From positions 3,782,001-3,846,000 of the forward strand of contig NW_025408672.1 of assembly GCF_020360975.1 (NCBI RefSeq): DNA of 64,000 nucleotides, read 5' to 3'. Below are positions 55,237 to 64,000 of the stretch, in pieces. The notes beneath the pieces were generated by a model, which had not been told where the DNA came from, ran no database searches, and saw only the letters and a list, made by a program, of their open reading frames with translations. This stretch comes from Hirsutella rhossiliensis. Its lineage: Eukaryota > Ascomycota > Sordariomycetes > Hypocreales > Ophiocordycipitaceae. The first letter of the stretch is position 1. Every line of letters starts with the position of its first letter. A program made the translations under genes and the position numbers.

Positions 55237-56979
55237 ATGACCTCAAAGTGGCCTCGACGTGTCTACACGGAGGATGAAATGGCAAATGCTATATTGGACA
55301 TCACAAAAAATGGCTTGTCGCAGTATCGCGCTGCCCAAAAGTACGACATACCTCAGCAGTCTATTTCCAACAGACTCAAAGGCCAAGCAGCCTTGGCTGA
55401 TCAAATCCAGTCTCATAAACTCTCGAGGAAGACTCAGGAGGCTCTTCTGGTGTTCTGGATCCTCCGTCAAGAGTCTCTCGGCTATGCTCCCTCTCACAGT
55501 CAGATCCGCGCCTGTGTCGAAGCTCTTATGAGGCAACTGAACAATGAGCAGACAGTGGGCCGCAATTGGGTCTCAAATTCATCCATCGCCACCTGGGGAT
55601 CAAGATCAAGCGTGGAAGACGTCAGGAAGCCAGTAGATTTAACGCTTTCACGCCTCAGGCGGTTCACTGGTACTTCGATATCAGGGAAAAGGAGTATGGA
55701 TGGATTAAGCCGGAGAATACCGTGAATGCTGACGAAGGCGGTATTATGTCTGGCTTTGGTGAGTTTTTGACTTGCCTTTCATTACTATAACTAACCAAGC
55801 TCCGTTTTCTAGGTTTGGATAGCCTTGTGGTTGGGAGTGCGGACCCAAAACGGAAGGCCCTTCTGAAAGGACCACAGTCCCGCAACTGGACCTCGTTTAT
55901 TGAAGCTATCACTGCAGACGGCCGCGCCCTTACTCCTGGCATTATTTTCAAGGGCAAAGAACTCCAGAAGCAGTGGTTCTTGAAGGAATTCGGCAGAATA
56001 GCCGACTGGCATTATATAACTTCGCCTAACGGGTGGACAGATAACCATATTGCTATTGAGTGGCTTGAGAGGGTCTATTTGCCTCAGACGCGGCCAGCCG
56101 ATGAGTCAGATGCTAGACTGATCATATTAGATGGACATGGAAGCCATGCAACGGTGCGTTTTCATATTTATCTGCCTAGGAATCACTATTAACCAGAACC
56201 AGGATGCATGGATGGCCACGTGCTTTTTGAACAACGTTTATTCCTGTTACCTTCCTGCCCACTGCTCTCATGGCCTCCAGCCATTGGATAACGGTGTATT
56301 CAATTCTATCAAGGCGGCATATCGGAAACTACTTCAGAATTTAACCTGCCTGACTGATTCTGCGCCCGTTGACAAGGTCAATTTTATACGGGCATATGCC
56401 AAAGCACGCGAGGTCGGAATGACCGCAAAGGATATATTGTCCGGCTGGAGGGTCACTGGGAATTGGCCAATCTCACGATGCAAGGCATTGCGGCATGCAG
56501 AAATTCACGCAGATATGATAGAGACATCTCCAAAGTCTGCGCCATTTCTGGGTTCTGACGATACGCCAAGAACCAGCCGCCACATTCGAGACATTGGCAA
56601 GAACAAGACTCCTAGCACTCGGCGGCGTTTTGCCGTCATAGCTAAAGGCTTTGAAGCTCAAGAACAGACGCTTGCCGAACATAGCACCAGAATTGCGAAG
56701 CTGGAGGAAGAAGTGGCTCGGTTGCAGAGAGGCAAGAAGAGGAAAGCAATTCCGAACCCGAACAGGCGGTTCATGACTCTTAGTGAAGCTTTGGCAGCTA
56801 AGGAAGCTATTCCCCAAATCAGAAGCCAAGAAATACTCGTTGTGGGGAATTCTGACACTGAGGAGGAAGAGGTCTCAGAAGTGGAGACAGCGTCAGTGAT
56901 CGTGGTCAAGGGAGCACCTAAGTCACTTCCTGTCGCCACTAGGTCCGGGAGAGTAGTGAAAAAGCGCCGGAATCAATAG
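55237..56979 (+). pseudogene. pogo-type transposase with two introns, nearly intact
   Basis: Exon 1 from 55237 has an N-terminal helix-turn-helix (AILDITKNGLSQYRAAQKYD) and a CENP-B region (LGYAPSHSQIRACV). A base is missing in an A run at 55575-55577. Introns: 55759-55812 (GTGAGT ... CTAACC ... CTAG) and 56154-56202 (GTGCGT to CCAG). The catalytic core shows TVNADEGGIM, LIILDGHGSHAT and YLPAHCSHGLQPLDNGVF. The C-terminus has a coiled coil (QTLAEHSTRIAKLEEEVARL) and a basic end RSGRVVKKRRNQ. About 545 residues; only one frame break. Sister of the copy at 58089-59476. Confidence 0.88.
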
Positions 56980-58088
56980 GAGCGTTCATTTCTTTACAAA
57001 ATGACATAATTTTTGTATTTATTATTCTAAGTTCTGATCATATTGCTGTCGAGAAGAAGGTCCAACGAGTTGAGGTCTCTAGGTCTCTCTAGGTAATACA
57101 GCTTGAAACCAGGTAAGAAGGGAAGTCTGCAGACTGTTCTTTCTTCTTCCTAGACCACTGAGGGGTCCGGAGGATCTCCTATTCGAACGGGGACCTTTTG
57201 AGGAGTCCGGCATAACTATTACTGGCTCGGGGACCTCGAGAGACTGAATTATCTATCTAATAGCTAGAAGAGCTATTTGATCGGGGAGATGGAGCTGATG
57301 TTGCTGACGTAGATGACTTACGTGGCCTTCAGTAAGTGGCAAGAAGTGCCCTCTTTCTGATAGAATGTATACTATACCTGAAAACGGGATATCAACTTGG
57401 AGAAGCTTGGAGGATACAAAGAGGCCGTTTGGACGGGAAAAGGGCAACCGGGGGCAGAGCAATCAACACATGCATTCTCGCATACCATCTGATCATATGA
57501 TACTCGACCTTCGAAAAGTCCCTTTATCCACTTCTATGCCCACTTTTGCTCTCATCTTCGCGAGAGCCTCAAGTGCTTTCTTGTCTTCCTTGTAAAGTTT
57601 ATTCGATCGCCCTAGTGATAGAGGACCAAAATGTGTATGTTCTTGATCTGAAAAGTCCACAATTCTGCTTCTCTTAGACAAGTCACAAGCCAACCATAAG
57701 TGTTCCTGAGCGCTGAAAAGCGCCTAAAGTCAAGAGCTTGCAAGAGATGCCTTGAGTGTAATGGAGCAAAGATAGATGAGGGTATTTTAGCTATGGAGAG
57801 AGGTCTTCAGCTTACAGAGAGGAAGGCGAGGGGCGGCGAGGGGTCAGGGGTGAGATCCGGCGCGACGGGGAAACCGGCGCACAGCGGCTCCGCAATAGCT
57901 TTATATTGCCCGGTCATAATCCTCGATCTTGCCCGGGGACTAAGAATTCTGTTCATGTAATTATTTTGCCGATTATCGATCTGTGGTGTGTTTTGCGACG
58001 GTGAGAATATGGAGCGGCAAGGATTTGGGCAGGGTAGTGGCCCACTAGGTGGTGTGGCCAACTAGGTGGTGAAGTACGTTAGTGTCTG
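56980..58088. other. Reversed solo LTR then no confident gene
   Basis: Contains the solo LTR at 57031-57396. Beyond it (57400-58000) a - strand ORF (57693-57493) has no recognised domain, and a CG-rich stretch at 57820-57950 shows nothing. 58010-58088 leads into the pogo pseudogene end. Confidence 0.4.
57031..57396 (-). repeat. Solo LTR, inverted relative to 46714-47080
   Basis: About 350 bp match the reverse complement of 46714-47080, e.g. CTGTCGAGAAGAAGGTC, GAGGGGTCCGGAGGATCTCC and CTGAAAACGGGATATCAAC. Divergence is visible (several substitutions and short indels), so the two insertions are not recent duplicates. Confidence 0.6.
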
Positions 58089-59476
58089 TTATTGAGTTTC
58101 CCAGCCTTTCGCTATCTTGGCATATCGCCTCCGAGTCGTAGGTGTTCTGTTCTTGCCAAGATCACGAATATGGCGGCTGGATTTCGGGGTGTCGTCAGAG
58201 TCCAAAAACGGCCTATATTCCGGGGACGCCGTAACTTTGTCTTCTTGGATCTCAGGATGCCCCAACGCCTTGGAACGCGAGATTGGCCAATTTCCAATGG
58301 TTCTCCAACCGGACAAGATGTTTCTTGTTGTCATTCCCGTTTGACGTGCTGTGGCATACGCACGTATAAAGTTGACCTTGTCAACAGGCGTGGAATCCGT
58401 CAAAGAAGCCAGTCTGTCAAGCTCCTTCCGGTAGGCTGTCTTTATAGCATTGAAAACACCGTTGTCTAATGGCTGGAGGCCATGAGAACAGTGAGATGGG
58501 AGATAAAATCAGTAGACATTGTTCAGAAAGCACGTAGCCATCCACTTATTCTGTCGTCAAATCAGCAGGGCCTCATCGCCGTAAAACAAAGTACGAACCG
58601 TTGCATGACTCCCATGTCTATCCAGAATGATAAGCCTGGTCTCAGAGTCGTCGTCAGGCCGCGTCTGAGGCAAATAGACTTCCTCAAGCCATTCAACGGC
58701 AATGTGATTGTCCGTCCATCCATTTGGTGAAGTTATGTAGTGCCAGTCCGCAAATCTTCGAAACTCCTCTTTAAACCACTGTGCCTGAAGGTATTTACCC
58801 TTAAATATGATGCCTGGAGTCAAGGCGCGCCCGTCGGCGGTGATGGCCTCTATAAAAGTGGTCCAACTTCGGGACTGGGGTCCCTTGAGAAGAGTCTTCC
58901 GTTTGGGGTCCGAACTGCCAACCACCAGACTGTCTAGACCTAGCAAAGAGACCGAACTAGCTTATATCGCCTATGGAGAGTTGATTGCATACCAAAGCCC
59001 GACATAATCCCTCCTTCATCAACATTCACCGTGTTCTCCGGCTTGATCCACCCGTACTCCATCTCCCTGATGTCAAAGTACCAGTGCACGGCTTTGGGAG
59101 TAAATGAGTCAAATCTGTTGGCTTCCTGACGCCTACCGGCCTTGCTTCTAAGTTCCGGATGGCGTTGAATGAACTTTTCTACCCAATGACGTCCCAATCT
59201 TGAGTCGCAGCCTTGCTGTTTCAGAAGGGCAACAACGCAGGCGCGGATTTGACTCTGGGACGGAGCGTAACCCAGAGATTCTTGGAGAAGAGTCCAGGCA
59301 ACCAAGTTGGCATCCTGGTCTCTGGATAAGAGTTTTTCAGGCTGTTCCTGGTCAGTTAATGCCGACCGACCTCGCATTCTGCTGGAAGTAGTACTCTGGG
59401 GTATCCCCCCTTTCTGAGAAGCCTGGCGCTGCGACAGACCGTTATCAGTGACATCGAGAATTGCCTCAGCCATCAC
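58089..59476 (-). pseudogene. pogo-type transposase, second copy, stop-containing
   Basis: From 59476: AILDVTDNGLSQRQASQKGG, LGYAPSQSQIRAC, WVEKFIQRHPELRSKAG, then TVNVDEGGIM. An intron with GTATGC to GCTAG lies about 58999-58945. The core continues as GLDSLVVGSSDPKRKTLLK and LIILDRHGSHAT (R in place of the usual G after the catalytic aspartate). A second intron ends before NKWMATCFLNNVY. A TGA follows directly at about 58510, then HCSHGLQPLDNGVF. The C-terminus stops early at 58089, without the coiled coil of the sister copy. TIRs not found. Confidence 0.85.
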
Positions 59477-60110
59477 GTTCTATGTATAGATAGAGAGAGG
59501 CTTTTTTGGAGCCATTTGTGACAGGTGGTGGAGGATGAGCAAGAGTGGAAAGCAAAGGAGGCAGGAGGAGATTAGGGGTCGAAATTGCCATTTTGCGACG
59601 CCAGGGTGTCACGGACCACAACACCTGTGGTGGCCAGCTGACTAGATATAATGTAAACCCGGTCATTTCTATACCTGCTACAGGTTACTGCTCGTCAAAA
59701 CCTTTAAAATTGAGTAGATTCTGTATAAGTGAAGTTGGTCCAATTTGTATGGAGCGGCAACATTTTTGCGGAGCAAAAGGGGGGTGTCACACAGGAGATA
59801 TCAATAGGATATCCACAGCGGGGTTTTGGTGGCTGATTCAGCGGCTGAGCGCCACAACACCGCAGTTTAGCGTCCGTGCCCTCAGCGGCTTCCAATATCC
59901 ACCCTTGTCCACGGTCGGCCGGACGGCCGACCGCCGCCCGGAACGCGGCGTCTTGAAGGGCTCTCAAGGCTCGACGAGCTCGTCAAATTACGAGGGGGAG
60001 GGGAAACAAAAATAACCCTCGGATACCATCAAATCCTCGATTGCGTTGAGCAATCTGAATCTCAATTGCGTGGATTGCGTGGATTGCTGGCGTTGACGGT
60101 TGTCAATATG
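59477..60110. other. Region between a pogo copy and hAT 3
   Basis: Holds the presumed 5' flank of the pogo gene and, near 60030-60105, subterminal-type repeats (GATTGCGTTGAGCAATC, GCGTGGATTGCGTGGATTGC). The latter probably belong to the left end of hAT 3. A clean TIR or duplication was not found. No gene seen. Confidence 0.4.
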
Positions 60111-62421
60111 CTATTCGGAGATAACGACAAAGTCCTCTGGCCCGTCCTCCCCTTTCTCAGAATTATCCTCTGCGGCCTCCACGAAGGCGTTGTCGTCTAC
60201 CGATGGATCAACGACTCCCTGGTAGTTGTGTATTAATCCCGCGTTCAGCCAAGACCGGATGGACTGTGCGGCGCTGATGGTCTTCACCTCAAGTCTCCTG
60301 CGCAGCCGGGTAACCATCAGTCCAGCAAATGAAAACGCCCTTTCGCACTCGGCAGACATGGGCGGGACGGATAGCATATCGAAAGCCATCCGCGCCAGCC
60401 GCGGATATGTCGCCTCTTTGAGTTTCCAGTACTGAAATGGATCATTGATCTCCCGTCGTCTGCCCCGATATCGACGGTCCAACGATCCAACTCGTCGGCG
60501 ATAGGGCGCGTCGGCAGCCGGTAATCACCATTCGTGATATGGCTCGATTGCACCCTGTGCCTCATTCGAAACTTTTGGAAATCGTCCAGATCGTCGGGTG
60601 GCTGGAAATCCTCCACAGCAGTGGCTGGACCCTCCTCCTCGACGTTCAGCGACTTATAGTCACTTTCCCAGATGGCTCGGACGATCCGCCGGGCTTCCGT
60701 GACCCATTCGGGTCGATGAGCCCAAGCTTCTTCGAACCACTGTAACCGCAAGGCAGGATGCAGAGCGATGGCCGAGTAGTATATCGGACACTCGATGAGT
60801 TTCGCGTAGTACTTATCCAATTTTTTCCAACCCAATTCGACGTTGATTGCGAAGTGGCCAGAATCCGGCAGGTCTCTGGCCATCGTTTTGCTTCTTCAAG
60901 CTTCTCCAGAAGATATTCGAACGCCTGGATGATATCCCATGCGGTTCCATAGGCTATGAGCTTCCCGTCTTTGCGGACACGGACTTGCGCGTCTCCTTCA
61001 AGTGCCTTGAGAGCATTGGCAAAATGTCTCAGGACATCTCGGAAATTGCTGATCACCATCCAATCGTTCTCCGTCAGTAAATCCTCATCTCGTATACACG
61101 CAGGCCTGGCTCTACTTCTCGACCTGCCTCTGCTGTGCTCGAACCGTTCGATCGCGACAAGGTCGTCGAGAAATTCGCGAAGGAGAAGAGCCCGATCCAT
61201 CATTTTGTAATGAGACAGCCAGCGCGTCATGTTATCGGTCACAACGTCGACCGGCCTTTTCGTACCATCCTTCTTCTCCTGCAGGCTCCGTAGTAGATAG
61301 GTCAGCCTGTCGGATCGATGAATCAATGGACGAGATTGTGGAGTTTGCCGATCGGACCTTTTTTTCGCCAAAGGTTGTGCTGAGCCAGGTCGAGAATATT
61401 GGTACGATCTTCTGAATCGAAGACCTCGTCGTCTTTTCCAAAGAGCAGTGCTTTCGCTACAAGGTTGATAATATGTCCAAAGCAGCGGACCCTTCTTTGC
61501 CTCCCATCGAAACTGAATTGGTCACCCAGGGCCCTCATCGCGGTGTCGTTGTTCTCCGCGTTATCCAACGTGAAGTAGCCAATCTTATCCTGTATCTCGA
61601 ACGAGGTGATGACTTCTGCCACCTGAGAAGCGATGTTCTCTCCAGTATGGGACTGCCGCAACTCAGGCATTCCGAGAAGTATTTTTTGTGGGCGCTTTTC
61701 CTTGGACAGGTAGAACGCAGCAATCCCGTACACAGCGTGCCGATTGGGCGATCTCCAGCCGTCAAACGCAAGATGGATACGGCCGGGCACTCTTTCAATT
61801 CCTTCACCACAACGCCCTTGTATTGGTGATACTCTTCGAAAAGCCTGGACCGAATGGTCGTGTGAGTCATGTGTGACTGGGTCAGGCCAATTGAAGGATT
61901 GAGATAGTCGAGCAGAGAACGGAATCGAGGGGCTTCGATGGCGCGAAAGGCAACATTTGACTCGGTGATCCAAGCAAGTAGGAGTGATTGGAACACATTC
62001 TTATCAAAGTGATTCTTGAGCGTGTTGATCAAGGCCTGCTCTTTGCCGTCGTTTGCGTCGAGCTCGAAGAACTGTGCGATAGAGCGCTTCTTTGTTGTCG
62101 TACCTTTCGGCAGACGTTTCCCCAACGGCCCAGAAATGCGGTGCGCATCGTGCAGATGGCGCTCGATATTTGTCGTTCCCTTCGCTGCAAAGCTTGGGGG
62201 TCCTTGGGGCGATTTCTTGACCGAACAGGTCCCGCATACCCACAGCCTATTGTCCCCGTTGTCTTGATGCTCAATGTCAAACCCAAAGCGCCAAATCCAC
62301 GACTTGAGCTTGCCGGCGCGTTGGGATTTGGTGTAGCCGCGAAAGTGCTGCCATGGAAATGTTTCCCATTCTCGACTGCCTTGGGGCCTGCAGAAGGCAA
62401 AGAATCGAGATAGTCGCCCAT
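60111..62421 (-). pseudogene. hAT transposase (hAT 3), frame-broken
   Basis: Close relative of hAT 2 along its length. A BED finger region in shifted frame (62330-62150, FGFDIEH in copy 2), KRSIAQFFELDANDGKEQAL, APRFRSLLDYLNPSIGLTQS, IHLAFDGWRSPN, YFTLDNAENNDTA, CFGHIINLVAKALLFG, DNMTRW, and a dimerisation domain (PFQYWKLKEATYPRLARMA ... MSAECERAFSFAG) near 60440-60330. Frame changes lie near 62120, 61800, 61380, 60890 and 60450. Its 5' flank (62660-62696, CTACCCTACA ... ACCGTCAACGGCAAT) matches that of hAT 2 (9150-9182) and is cut at 62696 by LINE C, removing the right TIR. Confidence 0.87.
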
Positions 62422-62696
62422 CTAAGAGAAGAGTGGGATAATATGAGAGGCGTTACAAACATCCCGATTGCGGCACGATGATTGAGTCACTTTCCCCCTT
62501 ACTCATGAACGCGTGGACGCCAGGTTCAGACACGAGCGCGTCGCGTTCATAACAGCAAGGGACTCTTGTCAGAATGGATGATTGGTCCAATTGTCAATCT
62601 GCCCCTGAGCTGCTGACGCTTCGGCTTGGGTGAGATTTCTTCATATAATCCACTGGTCATCTACCCTACACACTTTCCACCGTCAACGGCAATTCC

Positions 62697-63780
62697 GCCG
62701 CTCGTGAAGCGCACGTCGAGGCCAAAAGCCCCTATACTGAATGAAATGATCAAGCTGAAGTACCAAAAGCAGCCAAAACCCTTCCGGACTAGGCTGCGGC
62801 GCTCCGACGCTACCAAGCTGCCCAAGGCCTGCCTTGCTGCAGCGCGGATTTGTCGAAGAGCAGACTGCGCCTCTGCAGAGTGCATCGAAAAATGAGACGG
62901 CGAAGAAATTTCGCGATTGGCTCCAGGCACTATCGCCCCGAACTCTGGTCGTCTATTCCGACGGGTCCCGTTCTACCGAAGGCCACGCCGGATATGGCTA
63001 TGTTGTTCATCGGGACGGATCCACCGTCTTGCGCGACAAGGGCCGTCTCGGGCCCGCCGAGATTTTCGACGCTGAGGCGAAAGGTGCGTTGGAGGGGTTG
63101 AAGGCTGCGGTGAGCCTTCCAGAAACTGACCGCATCTTTGTCTGCCTCGACAACCTCGCGACCGCAACATGCTTACGGGGCACGCCGAGCGACTCCTCGC
63201 AAGAGGTCTTCCTTGAGTTTCAATCTTTGGCGCGAAAATACGGAGCTGTGGAGGTCCATTGGATCCCCGGCCATGCTGACATCCCAGGCAACGAGGAGGC
63301 TGATGCTCTGGCAAAGGCGGGAGCATCACTGCCAGAACCCGCTGATAACGTCCCGACGCTAGCGCACCTGCGAAAGATTGCCCGACAGCAGCCGGAAGAG
63401 GCTTTCAAGGCCTGGTGGGAAGCCTCTGCGCCGGAGCGATACAGAGACCTGAGGCTTAAAGCCACAACCAGCTGCCCGTCAGAATTGGCGCTCTCTCGGC
63501 CCCTGCTTCGTAACTTGCTTGCAGCAAGAACCCACCATGGGGATTTTGCTGACTACCACGAAAGGTTTGGTCACGACAATGCGCGACTGACGTGCTCGTG
63601 CGGAAGACGAAAGAGCCAGCACACATCTTTTACTGCAGAAAGGTTGCGCCACGGCATCGTATGCGGCTTGCACCTTGGCCGGCTGCAGCCATCAACCGCG
63701 CAATCGGCAAGGACTTTGACAAATTCGTCAGGCTGGCGAAAGCGAGCTCCTTCTTCGGAGGGATCTGCCCACGCCACTAG
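62697..63780 (+). pseudogene. LINE C ORF2, RNase H and C-terminal domain
   Basis: Lacks endonuclease and reverse transcriptase. After a frame change near 62830, RNase H is open: VVYSDGSRS, DAEAKGALEGL, VCLDNLATATCL, WIPGHADIPGNEEADALAK. Then LLAARTHHGDFADYHERFGH and CSCGRRKSQ. A second frame change at about 63610 leads to HIFYCRKVAPRHRMRLAPWP and the natural end FFGGICPRH with TAG at 63778. A useful reference for copy B, which lacks one G here. Confidence 0.88.
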
Positions 63781-64000
63781 ACGGTCATCATTCTCCTCTC
63801 TCACCTACCTTTCCTCTCAATCCTTTCTGTTACCTGCTCCGATCTCGGGCGGCGTCAAGGTCTCGCGACCATGCGATCGCCGAGGTCATCAAGGGCTGCA
63901 AGGCCCCAGAAGCAAATTGGCTGATCTGACCACGGGACAGCTTTCTCTTCATGCCTGGACGTCCCGCTGACGGGCAACAGGTTTGTCATGAGCGCCGTTG
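62697..64000 (+). mobile_element. 5'-truncated Tad-like LINE (copy C), runs off the window
   Basis: Begins abruptly inside ORF2 at PLVKRTSRPKAPI (62697), fused to the 5' flank of hAT 3. This is target-primed 5' truncation. The nucleotide sequence is very close to copy B; the 3' UTR continues beyond 64000 (compare 35760 in copy B). Confidence 0.9.

Noticed and set aside
58008..59761. ATGGAGCGGCAA repeats as TIRs of the second pogo copy
   Set aside because: They are in direct, not inverted, orientation and only 12 bp long.
1..64000. Starship giant element
   Set aside because: No DUF3435 tyrosine recombinase or typical cargo was seen; the nested structure is explained by ordinary transposons.

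Overview
The window looks like a transposon-dense stretch of a filamentous ascomycete genome (Pezizomycotina, probably Sordariomycetes). The evidence is short GT-AG introns with CTAAC-type branch points, Tad1-like LINEs, Fot1/pogo, hAT, Ty1/copia and Helitron sequence, and a few ordinary fungal genes between them. The species cannot be fixed from sequence alone.

Layout. 1-15.7 kb is a nested transposon stack. A Tad-like LINE 3' end carries a DNA transposon (1092-12995) with 39-bp terminal inverted repeats and a 5-bp target duplication. It encodes an intron-containing DDE integrase-type transposase and a convergent unknown protein. Two hAT elements sit inside it, each with a perfect 8-bp duplication, and the first holds a Fot1/pogo element with TA duplications. 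Next come a deleted pogo derivative, a MITE and a reversed LINE end. 17-25 kb holds a hAT remnant carrying a complete, very young copia element (18805-24967). 25.7-41.6 kb is an unknown fungal gene apparently broken by a hAT element (26171-29312) and two head-to-tail Tad-like LINEs (29651-41445). 42-55 kb is the gene island: isovaleryl-CoA dehydrogenase, a small SET-domain protein and an FAD-dependent oxidoreductase, separated by MITEs, truncated LINEs, a Helitron fragment and fold-back repeats. Two solo LTRs of one family lie in opposite orientation at 46.7 and 57 kb. 55-64 kb holds two related pogo transposases, another hAT and a 5'-truncated LINE running off the window end.

Most coding regions, host genes included, are broken by single-base indels, largely in homopolymers. 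The copia LTRs have no substitutions but two one-base differences in G-run length. Many apparent pseudogenes may therefore be consensus errors, so 'pseudogene' here means 'reading frame broken as given'. I saw no RNA gene, CRISPR array, Starship captain or biosynthetic cluster. The most interesting object is the integrase-type transposon at 1092-12995 with its companion gene.
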